Shown here: one piece after another, positions 1-6,872 of the stretch
Position numbering within the stretch: position 1 is the first letter of the stretch
How the letters are laid out: each line of letters starts with the position of its first letter
NCBI GenBank assembly: GCA_964482135.1
Contig: CAYZWF010000007.1
Location: forward strand, 1 to 64,000
Source of the DNA: UBA11136 sp964482135
Lineage (GTDB): Bacteria > Pseudomonadota > Alphaproteobacteria > UBA11136
Direction of reading: 5' to 3'
DNA: 64,000 bases
Program-made: the position numbers and the translations under genes
The notes under the pieces: generated by a model
Seen by the model: the letters and a program-made list of their open reading frames with translations, nothing else
The model's database searches: none
Told to the model about the DNA's origin: nothing

Positions 1-24
1 CTCTTGCTAACCATCTGACATTCA

Positions 25-40
25 TAAGGAAAATTCCTTA
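25..40. promoter_or_regulatory. Inverted repeat ahead of the first gene
   Basis: A 7-bp perfect inverted repeat (TAAGGAA, 2-nt spacer, TTCCTTA) lies just before the first possible ATG at 44. Its left arm holds the AAGGA that would act as ribosome binding site, so a hairpin here could hide it, or the site could be an operator. The sequence shows only the symmetry; any role is inference. Confidence 0.25.
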
Positions 41-43
41 TCT

Positions 44-307
44 ATGTCAGCCCCATTAATAATAATACCAAAGGGGGAAAGATCCGTGAACGATATTCTG
101 CCTCAACAAAGATTACTGCTGGAACTTCTCGTCATGTCCGGCGACATCGCGGTTAAATCCCTTTCCGATGATTGCCTGCTTTGGCGTACGCTCGGGGAAT
201 GCGAGAAATCCCGATGGATTGAAATCAACGAGTTCTGTCCCGGATTTTACAAGGTCAATGTAACCGATGCCGGAAGGCTTATTGGCAAGGAAGGCGAAAA
301 AAGCTAG
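44..307 (+). CDS. Small hypothetical protein, winged-helix-like
   Basis: An 87-residue protein if the ATG at 44 is used. A GTG at 86 in the same frame follows a purine-rich stretch (72-80) at good spacing and would give a 73-residue product, so the start is uncertain. I recognise no named family. The middle is a run of hydrophobic helices, and the C-terminal pattern (a basic/Cys helix, then RWIE, then a strand and TDAGR) resembles the recognition helix and wing of small winged-helix proteins. That reading is inference. It is followed 66 nt later by yajQ on the same strand, so the two could share a transcript. Confidence 0.55.
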   Translation: MSAPLIIIPKGERSVNDILPQQRLLLELLVMSGDIAVKSLSDDCLLWRTLGECEKSRWIEINEFCPGFYKVNVTDAGRLIGKEGEKS

Positions 308-373
308 ACCTGTCATCGCCTCATCGCCGCCCCCGCCTTTCCACCGGACCGCCCCTGACGGAGAACTCGCAAT

Positions 374-859
374 ATGCCCTCATTCGACATTGTTTCGCGC
401 GCCGATCTCGCGGAAGTGGATAACGCCCTCAACGGCATGCGCCGGGAAATCACCCAGCGCTTTGATTTCAAGGACAGTAACTGCACCATCGACCGCGATG
501 ACGAGAGCCTTACCATCATCGCCGATGACGATATGAAGCTGCGGCAGATGCACGAATTACTGAAGACTCACCTGACGCGGCGCGGAGTTCCTGCGGGGGT
601 GATGGAATATCTCACCCCGGAACAGGCCTCCGGCGGCACGCTGCGCCAGAAAGTCACCATCCGTCAGGGCGTTTCCGCCGATATGGCCAAACAGATCGTC
701 AAGGCCATCAAGGCGAAGAAACTCAAAGTTCAGGCCGCGATCCAGGGAGAAGAAGTGAGGATATCGGGCAAGAAGCGGGACGATCTTCAGGCGGTGATTT
801 CGCTGGTCAAGGAAATGGAGCCCGAGCAGCCCCTACAATACGTGAACATGCGCGACTAG
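374..859 (+). CDS. yajQ: YajQ family nucleotide-binding protein
   Basis: A 161-residue protein of the YajQ/DUF520 family, known to bind nucleotides and, in Xanthomonas and Pseudomonas homologues, cyclic di-GMP. The N-terminal MPSFDIVS, the block RFDFKDS near residues 36-42 and the C-terminal LQYVNMRD ending are hallmarks of the family, and the length is normal. The protein should be cytosolic. It has no partner gene nearby; the TerB-like gene converges on it with only 10 nt between the stop codons. Several regulatory-domain genes follow within 6 kb, but nothing in the sequence ties YajQ to them. Family assignment is secure; the ligand in this organism is unknown. Confidence 0.95.
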   Translation: MPSFDIVSRADLAEVDNALNGMRREITQRFDFKDSNCTIDRDDESLTIIADDDMKLRQMHELLKTHLTRRGVPAGVMEYLTPEQASGGTLRQKVTIRQGVSADMAKQIVKAIKAKKLKVQAAIQGEEVRISGKKRDDLQAVISLVKEMEPEQPLQYVNMRD

Positions 860-869
860 AGTCGGCCCC

Positions 870-1328
870 CTACTCCGTCTGTTCCAGAACCCGCTTGCGC
901 GCGGCGCCGCTTTCCTGATCCGAAATATACAGCAATCCGGCGACGCGGCGCATCAGATTGGCTTCATAGTCATGCAGTTCGCCGTCGGCGTAGACCACGT
1001 CCCACAACATCTCCACCAGAATCACCCGTTGCTGGTGATCGAAATTCTTCATCAGGGGGCTGATGAAGGCATGTACATCCACGGCCTGGCGGGCGCGCTT
1101 TAAGGCTTCCTCGAGAAGATTATGCGCCGATTCGGCATCAAGACCGAGATGACGCTGGGCCAGATCGACGATGCGCGCCGCCTCTTCCTCGTCATAGCTC
1201 CCGTCAATCAGGGCGGCTTCGGCGAGGAGGGCGCAGGCGGCTATATGCAATTCCTCGGAGGAATGCCCGGATTCGTTTTCGGCGCGGCCTTCGCGCTCGA
1301 AAAGGAAAGATTTAACCTTGCCCCACAT
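870..1328 (-). CDS. TerB family protein
   Basis: A 152-residue, all-helical acidic protein of the TerB/DjlA-N superfamily. Two acidic repeats mark the fold: ID42GSYDEEE and AD115GELHDYE, the positions where TerB proteins carry conserved acidic (metal-binding) residues. TerB was named from tellurite-resistance operons, but single genes like this one, without terC/terD/terZ, are common housekeeping-type genes in alphaproteobacteria and no tellurite role should be assumed. No signal peptide is visible. It is convergent with yajQ and lies 30 nt downstream of the SGNH gene on the same strand, so the two may be cotranscribed. Confidence 0.85.
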   Translation of the reverse strand: MWGKVKSFLFEREGRAENESGHSSEELHIAACALLAEAALIDGSYDEEEAARIVDLAQRHLGLDAESAHNLLEEALKRARQAVDVHAFISPLMKNFDHQQRVILVEMLWDVVYADGELHDYEANLMRRVAGLLYISDQESGAARKRVLEQTE

Positions 1329-1358
1329 GCCGCGCCTTCTCCTGTGTCCTGTTAAAAA

Positions 1359-2492
1359 TCATTGTTTACACTGAACCGTGCCGGCGATGAACTCGGCCGC
1401 CACTTCATGCCCTCTGGGGTTCCAATGGGGGTCCATCTCGAAATAGAGCTTTTCCTCACCCCCCCGCGATGCCTCAAGGAAAGTCCCGGTGAGATCATAA
1501 ACCGTAACATGGCGGTGGCGCAGAGCTTCGGCCATGTACTCATTGGCGTAGAGCCGGTATTCCTCTTTGGCGTGAAGGAGTTCCTTAAAGGTTTTCCACG
1601 CCTGCGGGTTTACCTGTTCGCGGGCGGGGAAAATATAGACGGCGAAGGGAATACCTTTTGCCGTTACCCTGTCGTGCAAAACGCGAATGATATCAGCGGT
1701 GAATTCAATGTCCTTGTCATAGGCAGGCCCCTGGTAAAGGCCTTTTCCCGCAGTGACCACATTATTGCCAATATCCACCAGACCCAGGCGTGACAGGAAT
1801 TGCGCTACCTTGAAGTTGGATTTCACGATTCTGTTGACGGCCATGTAGATGGCCGAATGCTGCGCCAGAAACCGTTTGCTCCTTGTCATGAATCCTAGAC
1901 GTGGCGGCGTGGGAGTGGGGTTCTCGATCTGCTCTTGTGTCAGATTTTCGAGTCGGGAAAGCGAAAGTGACTGATCCGGGACGATATCGTTGCCAAGAAA
2001 CAGCCCCATGCCGACGAAACAGACGGCGGGCACGGATTCAAAGAAAGCCACATAGTTTTTAAAATAAGAAACCGGATCCAGCTCCGCGATTCCGGCGTTA
2101 TAGGTGCCCATACGTGGCGTTCCCTGTGAAAGGCTCTCCCCTACCCTGGCGGAATAGGTCTTGCCGGCTTCCACGCCCCAGCCCTCGGTGAATGAATCTC
2201 CCAGAAAGAGAACCACTTTCTCGGCTGTGTCGAGGTCCAGCGTCTCCCTGAATCCCAGTTCGTTGGTGTCTACGTTCACGTCCCATTCAAGATATTTGAA
2301 CCTGAGATGCATATTCGGCGCGTAGGTGAGGCTGCGCTTGTTCAGCACATCGGGGCCGGCCGCCAGGATATCGCCCAGGGCAAGGCGCAGAAGCCCCTCA
2401 CAGACAAGGATGGCGAGGATGCTGGAGCAAATGACAAGCAGAAGGCTACGCATGGGATTCTCGTAAAAAAATATTCGGCTTTTCAACAGCAA
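1359..2492 (-). CDS. SGNH/GDSL-fold exported or anchored protein
   Basis: A 377-residue protein with one hydrophobic segment at about 15-40 (signal anchor or uncleaved signal peptide) and a soluble SGNH-hydrolase domain. The nucleophile motif GDS is at 98-100 (FLGDSFTEGWG), and the C-terminal D354-P-H356-W block supplies the Asp/His pair. This arrangement resembles AlgX/AlgJ- and DltD-like envelope proteins that act on acyl groups of surface sugars or polymers. No polysaccharide genes lie next to it, so the substrate cannot be inferred. The active-site residues look intact, so an esterase or acetyl-transfer role in the periplasm is the best guess. Confidence 0.8.
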   Translation of the reverse strand: MLLKSRIFFYENPMRSLLLVICSSILAILVCEGLLRLALGDILAAGPDVLNKRSLTYAPNMHLRFKYLEWDVNVDTNELGFRETLDLDTAEKVVLFLGDSFTEGWGVEAGKTYSARVGESLSQGTPRMGTYNAGIAELDPVSYFKNYVAFFESVPAVCFVGMGLFLGNDIVPDQSLSLSRLENLTQEQIENPTPTPPRLGFMTRSKRFLAQHSAIYMAVNRIVKSNFKVAQFLSRLGLVDIGNNVVTAGKGLYQGPAYDKDIEFTADIIRVLHDRVTAKGIPFAVYIFPAREQVNPQAWKTFKELLHAKEEYRLYANEYMAEALRHRHVTVYDLTGTFLEASRGGEEKLYFEMDPHWNPRGHEVAAEFIAGTVQCKQ

Positions 2493-2616
2493 CCGGGATG
2501 GATTCCGGGGGAAGCGCCCCCCCTGCGTTGGGGGCCCCTCAACCGGATTTAAGGGCCCGCTTTACAGCCTGAGGGGCCGGTCGTCAAACAACCGGGCATT
2601 TTACTCGTCTTATTGT

Positions 2617-2646
2617 CCCGGATTAATTACCCCCGGATTAATTACC
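2617..2646. repeat. Perfect 15-bp tandem duplication over a stop codon
   Basis: CCCGGATTAATTACC occurs twice head to tail (2617-2631 and 2632-2646). The second copy contains the stop codon of the leftward AsmA-like gene, so a second copy of its last codons and stop lies immediately downstream. It looks like a recent slippage duplication. Confidence 0.8.
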
Positions 2647-3321
2647 CAAGAGTCCCTTCAGGGCTTCTCCGGCTTTTCCCACGCCTTCGGTGAGGGTGTC
2701 TTTGGCTCCACCGAGGCCTTTCTCCACGGTATCGGCAACACCGCCAAGGTCAAGCGTGGCCACGGCCTTGCCGGCGCTTCGTTGGATGGTGCCGAGGATT
2801 TCCTTGGCCACTTCTCCCGGCGTGGCGCCGTCATCCTTCTTGCCAATATCGGTGAGGTGAAGATCGGGCAAGGGGGTGGTCATTGTTTTGCCGCCAAGAA
2901 CAGAGGCGCTCACATTCACCTTGCCGTTCTTGATGACGAGGTTTTCGATTACCAGCTTCTTTTCCCCGCCTTCGGAGGCTGCCTTTTCATTGCCGCCGCC
3001 GCCAAGATAGGAATCCACATTACGCTGGATGGCGTCGAGATTGCTGCCGCTGGCGCCTATTTCATGGGTGATTTCGGGCGCGATGATGCGGATTTTCTTT
3101 ACCGTAACCGTGTCTTCGGCGAGAGAAGCGGTATCTATGGCGAGGGTGACTTCCCCAAGTTTAAGGGCATGGTCGGTCTCGAAACCTTTCGGGTTCCCCA
3201 TGGTCAGCCCATAAAGCCCTCCTTCGCCGGAAGTAGCGGAGATGGCGACCTTGTCCAGGGTTACGTCGGTGGCGATGAGAACGGCCAGAACGATAATTCC
3301 GGCAACGAATTTATTTCTCAT
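2638..3321 (-). CDS. AsmA-like exported protein
   Basis: A 227-residue protein with a single N-terminal hydrophobic segment (about 6-20) and then a beta-rich domain made of alternating strands such as LGEVTLAID, VKKIRIIAPEI and IENLVIKNGKVNV. That pattern (VxIxxIxIxxPxI, then IxxLxIxNGxV) is typical of AsmA/DUF748-type envelope proteins. It is much shorter than AsmA itself. The last 60 residues are a Gly/Lys/Ala-rich amphipathic helix (KGLGGAKDTL, GKAGEALKGLL). It probably sits in the periplasm anchored to the inner membrane. Its role is unknown; known relatives affect outer-membrane lipid handling. The stop codon lies inside a 15-bp tandem duplication. Confidence 0.6.
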   Translation of the reverse strand: MRNKFVAGIIVLAVLIATDVTLDKVAISATSGEGGLYGLTMGNPKGFETDHALKLGEVTLAIDTASLAEDTVTVKKIRIIAPEITHEIGASGSNLDAIQRNVDSYLGGGGNEKAASEGGEKKLVIENLVIKNGKVNVSASVLGGKTMTTPLPDLHLTDIGKKDDGATPGEVAKEILGTIQRSAGKAVATLDLGGVADTVEKGLGGAKDTLTEGVGKAGEALKGLLGN

Positions 3322-3363
3322 TTTCTTTCCCTTTCAGGGTGCGGACCTTTTCAGTGTGAGAAC

Positions 3364-3780
3364 TCAGGAATCGAGAGTGAAGCCGACGGCTTCCTCGATT
3401 TCCCGTTGCAGATCGGGGGCGGAAATGGGTTTTGTCAGAACCTTGGTGGCGCCCACCTGCCGCGTCACCTCATGGATGAGATCATCGCCGTCGCCGGTCA
3501 GAATGAGCACCGGGATCATACGCTCTTTAAGTCCTTCCTCCCGCCGCATGTGGTTGAGAAGCTCGGTGCCGTCCATCTTGTCCATGTGAAGATCGCATAT
3601 GACCACATCGGGATCGGGAACACCGGGGCTGTTCAGGATATCGAGCGCTTCCTCTCCGTTTCCGGCCTCGATAACGTTTTCGATACCGATCTGACTTAAC
3701 AGCTGGCGGACGATCTTTCTCATGGTCTTTTGATCGTCAACGACGAGAACGCGTATTCTTTCCGCCTCTCTATCAGGCAT
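3364..3780 (-). CDS. Stand-alone response regulator receiver (CheY-like)
   Basis: A 138-residue single-domain receiver. The acidic pocket D15-D16, the phospho-acceptor D63 (VVICDLHM), Thr in LILTGDG and the Lys in VLTKP are all present, so it should be phosphorylated normally. There is no output domain, so it must act by protein contact, as CheY or DivK do. It stands 42 nt downstream of nothing on its own strand and 103 nt downstream of a second receiver gene also facing left. No histidine kinase is adjacent; the closest in this window is at 25.3 kb. The cognate kinase cannot be named from sequence. Confidence 0.92.
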   Translation of the reverse strand: MPDREAERIRVLVVDDQKTMRKIVRQLLSQIGIENVIEAGNGEEALDILNSPGVPDPDVVICDLHMDKMDGTELLNHMRREEGLKERMIPVLILTGDGDDLIHEVTRQVGATKVLTKPISAPDLQREIEEAVGFTLDS

Positions 3781-3883
3781 TTAATTTTTCCTTATAAAAT
3801 CTTGTTAAATATTTTTTGAGCGTATATGGAGCAACCAGTCCTTTCAATTCATTACGGAGGAAATCTCCGGATCAACAGTGAAA

Positions 3884-4414
3884 TTACTCCGGCTTTAAAT
3901 TTTTTCGCCGTTCGGAGCCAGGCGGTTCGGCATCGACTATCCGACGGTCAGGCCCGCGAAAAGATTCTTCCAGGATGAACAGCCTGGGGTCACCAAAAAT
4001 CGCATGAAGATTTGCATTGATTACCTTTTGCGAGGGCGGCTTCACGATAAAGCCGGAAACGCCCGCGTCCCTGGCCTGTTCGGCGTGATGAGGCTGACTT
4101 TGCGAAGTCAGCATGAGGATGGGAATTTGATGATTCGGACTGTCTTCGGAAAACCTCACCATACGGCAGAATTCGATACCGTTCATGGGCACCATCAGCC
4201 AGTCACAGACAACCAAGTCAAAGGAAGTCTGCCTGAGCTTGGCAAAGGCCTCGGACCCGTCGGAAGCTGAATGAATATGGGAAATTCCAAGAGAACGAAG
4301 AATCGTGGTGGTGACTTTGACCATGACTTCGTCGTCATCGATCACAAGCGCTTTTAATTCCGAAAAATCCACGTTTCCCACATCTTTCCTTTCATGAATC
4401 AGGCCGTAGTACAC
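3884..4414 (-). CDS. Response regulator receiver with GPDRR tail
   Basis: A 176-residue protein with one receiver domain (about 20-140): acidic residues D26-D28, phospho-acceptor D71 (LVVCDWLM), Thr in LMLTSQS, and Lys in FIVKPP. The C-terminal tail is basic and disordered, with a GPDRR motif and a second SERRK, a tail seen on single-domain receivers of Rhodospirillales. No DNA-binding or enzymatic output is visible. It is divergent from the acetolactate decarboxylase gene, with about 70 nt between starts, so the two promoters are shared or overlapping. An alternative start at the codon for residue 15 would remove a poorly conserved leader. Confidence 0.9.
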   Translation of the reverse strand: MYYGLIHERKDVGNVDFSELKALVIDDDEVMVKVTTTILRSLGISHIHSASDGSEAFAKLRQTSFDLVVCDWLMVPMNGIEFCRMVRFSEDSPNHQIPILMLTSQSQPHHAEQARDAGVSGFIVKPPSQKVINANLHAIFGDPRLFILEESFRGPDRRIVDAEPPGSERRKNLKPE

Positions 4415-4486
4415 TGAGACGCCGAATTCTATATCCTAGGTAAAGTTTAGATTTCGTTGCGAAAAGAGACTTTTCGGAGAAAAACC

Positions 4487-5293
4487 GTGTCTTTCCTTTC
4501 CACTATCCCAGTGAGATTCGTCGTAACCGTGGGCTTTCTTGCCTGTTTCTTCTTCGCCGCCTCTCCTCAAGCGCAGGAACGCGTGGAGGCCATCTTCCAA
4601 TATTCCACCATCAACGCCCTGCTCCAGGGCCTCTATGACGGTGAGATGACCATTGGCGAACTGTCACGCCAAGGCGATATGGGGTTGGGCACGTTCAACC
4701 ATCTGGATGGCGAGATGGTTGCCATGGACGGAGCCTTTTACCGGGTGGGAATGGACGGAAAAGCCCGTATGGTTACGGCGGAAGAAAAAACACCTTTCGC
4801 GGTTGTAACCTTCTTCGAGGCGGAAGAGGCCTTGCCTGTTTCCGAAGGGCTTAGCTTCAAAAAATTAATCGGTTTTCTCGACAACTCCGTTTCAAACCGC
4901 AACGCTTTCCAGGCCTATCGGCTGGATGGTGTTTTTAAGTCCTTGAGGGCGAGAAGCGTCCCGGCGCAACACAAACCCTACGAAAAACTGGCCCATGTCA
5001 TTGAGGAACAAGCAGTCTTTGAATTCGTGAATGTAGCCGGAACTCTCGTCGGGTTTCGTGCCCCCGATTATATGGCAGGCCTGAATGTGACCGGTTTCCA
5101 CTTTCATTTTCTTGACGCCGACCGCAGCGCCGGCGGCCATGTCCTTGGCCTTGTGACCGGACCTGGAACCATGCGGGTAAATGAAATTGACGAATTTCAT
5201 ATGAAGCTTCCCGATACGGCGGACTTTTCCCATATAGAACTGATAGGCGACCACAAGGAAGCCCTTGAAAAGGTGGAGACCCGGCGCGACTGA
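4487..5293 (+). CDS. budA: Acetolactate decarboxylase with signal peptide
   Basis: BudA-family enzyme converting (S)-2-acetolactate to acetoin. The three zinc ligands are visible as HFHF...GGH (His205, His207 and His218 counted from the GTG at 4487), and the overall domain (YSTINALLQGLYDG, GLGTFNHLDGEM, DGAFYRV) matches the family. I chose the GTG at 4487 because GGAG sits 7 nt upstream; an in-frame TTG at 4457 lies further up with no such site. The first 29 residues are a classic signal peptide: basic start, hydrophobic core (VVTVGFLACFFFAA), then SPQAQ. So the enzyme is probably periplasmic, unlike cytosolic enterobacterial BudA. No acetolactate synthase or budC gene is adjacent. Confidence 0.88.
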   Translation: MSFLSTIPVRFVVTVGFLACFFFAASPQAQERVEAIFQYSTINALLQGLYDGEMTIGELSRQGDMGLGTFNHLDGEMVAMDGAFYRVGMDGKARMVTAEEKTPFAVVTFFEAEEALPVSEGLSFKKLIGFLDNSVSNRNAFQAYRLDGVFKSLRARSVPAQHKPYEKLAHVIEEQAVFEFVNVAGTLVGFRAPDYMAGLNVTGFHFHFLDADRSAGGHVLGLVTGPGTMRVNEIDEFHMKLPDTADFSHIELIGDHKEALEKVETRRD

Positions 5294-5476
5294 TCCCCAC
5301 ATGGAGATAACAGGGGGGGCGGATATGGTAGAAATGGGAACCGTCAAAAACGGAAAATATAAAATCGTTTCTTATTAACTTTGCTTAAGTACCTGGCCTT
5401 CCATACTATGTGGCGGTTTTCTGGGGCACATTCCGGCGCACCTTTCATCGGAAAAAAGGCACGGAAACAACGTGAC

Positions 5477-6829
5477 ATGACCCAATACATCGCTCGCATA
5501 CTCATTCTCGGGGAAGATCCAGCCCAGATATCCCATCTCTGTTCCTTCTTCGCCAAACAGGATTTCGCCGCCATCAGCGACAGTTATTCGGTGGCCATCG
5601 AAAAGGTGATCGGGGAAGAACATCCCGATCTGGTCTTTATGTCCACAAGCGGCGACGGCGAACAGGCCTGTGACCTCGCCGACAGCCTGAAGAATGATCC
5701 CGACACGGCGCATATTCCCATAGTCGTCCAGGCTATGGACCCCTCTCCGGCGCTGCGCCGCCGCTGTTACGCCATCGGCGTCGACGATATTGTGATCGGC
5801 CCGGTCAGCGATGAAATCCTCCTCGCCCGTATACGGCCCCTGGTGAGACTGGCCAACATGTATTCCGACCTGCATTACAGGGCCATGACGGCGCGGGAGT
5901 TCGGCCAGGATATCAATGGTGTTCTCGATCAGAACCTTGAAACGCGGCAATACAGGGTTCTGGTGGTAGGCGATCAGGGGGAAGACCGGGAAATCGTCGA
6001 AAGCACCCTGGAGTCGGGATACGACGTCACACTTGCGAAGAATGCTCTCGCCGCTCAGGAAAGGCTGATTTCCGACAAATTCGATGCCCTGATTCTTTTC
6101 CCCGGCCGGGATACGGAAGAAGCCTTAAATCTGTGCATTCATATCCGCAATAATCACAGGCTGTTCAATCTCCCGGTCCTGATGATAGCCGAGGCCGATA
6201 CCTTTGAAGAACCGCCCATCCCCTACCGTAACGGCGTCAGCAATGTTCTGATCCGGCCCATTCAGCCCGATGAATTACAGGTCGGCATCCTTACCCTGGT
6301 ACGGCGCCAGAAAACCCGCTGGGATATCCACGAGGCCTTGGCTTCCACCCTTCAGGAGGGCACGCGCGATGACCTGACGGGTCTCTATACCCATGATTTT
6401 TTCAATGCCCATTTGATTCGGCGCACCGCGGAATCCCTCCAATGGGGGAAACATTTTTCTCTGTTTCGTTTTGCAATCGAGAATATCAGCGGCATCAAGG
6501 AAAACTTTGGCGATGAAGCGGGCCTCTCTGTTTTCCGTCAGGTCTGTGAGTGGATCACGGCCATGATCCGGGTCGAGGATATAGCCACGCAGTTTGATGA
6601 AAACCAGATCGTCGTCCTGCTTCCCGGGACTTCCGAAGAAGAGGCCAGAGTGGTGGCTAGCCGTATTGCCAGCGTTCTCCTGCACACGGAGTTCGCCGTA
6701 AACGTGGGCGAGAAGGAACACCCGGTTCCCATCGGGATCTGGCTACAGGTGGGAGTAGCGACCCTCAGGCCCGAAGACACGGCCTCCAGCCTGTTCGAGC
6801 GCGCGAAAGAAGACTTCACGATTCCCTAG
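5477..6829 (+). CDS. PleD-like protein with degenerate REC-REC-GGDEF domains
   Basis: A 450-residue protein with the PleD layout: receiver 1 (about 5-130), receiver 2 (about 155-275) and a C-terminal GGDEF-fold domain (about 290-450). The key residues are lost. Receiver 1 has FMSTSGD where a phospho-Asp is expected, receiver 2 has ILFPGRD, and the GGDEF loop reads ATQFDENQIVVLLPG. The entry DDLTGLYTHDFF of the GGDEF fold is intact. It is therefore unlikely to make cyclic di-GMP and may be a binding or scaffold protein, as PopA is in Caulobacter. Start chosen at ATG 5477, where homology begins; a longer TTG start at 5381 is less likely. Confidence 0.85.
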   Translation: MTQYIARILILGEDPAQISHLCSFFAKQDFAAISDSYSVAIEKVIGEEHPDLVFMSTSGDGEQACDLADSLKNDPDTAHIPIVVQAMDPSPALRRRCYAIGVDDIVIGPVSDEILLARIRPLVRLANMYSDLHYRAMTAREFGQDINGVLDQNLETRQYRVLVVGDQGEDREIVESTLESGYDVTLAKNALAAQERLISDKFDALILFPGRDTEEALNLCIHIRNNHRLFNLPVLMIAEADTFEEPPIPYRNGVSNVLIRPIQPDELQVGILTLVRRQKTRWDIHEALASTLQEGTRDDLTGLYTHDFFNAHLIRRTAESLQWGKHFSLFRFAIENISGIKENFGDEAGLSVFRQVCEWITAMIRVEDIATQFDENQIVVLLPGTSEEEARVVASRIASVLLHTEFAVNVGEKEHPVPIGIWLQVGVATLRPEDTASSLFERAKEDFTIP

Positions 6830-6872
6830 AGCGGCTCCCGTAATCAGCAGAGTCTATAAGGCGGGAGTTCGC

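Noticed and set aside
870..1328. Tellurite-resistance system
   Set aside because: Only a lone TerB-like gene is present; no terC, terD, terZ or related genes.
5374..5387. CtrA-type site TTAA...TTAA upstream of the PleD-like gene
   Set aside because: The spacing is six bases, not the seven of the CtrA full site.
6835..6867. Terminator between the PleD-like gene and mfd
   Set aside because: CTCCCG/CGGGAG pair is separated by 21 nt and followed by no T run on either strand.
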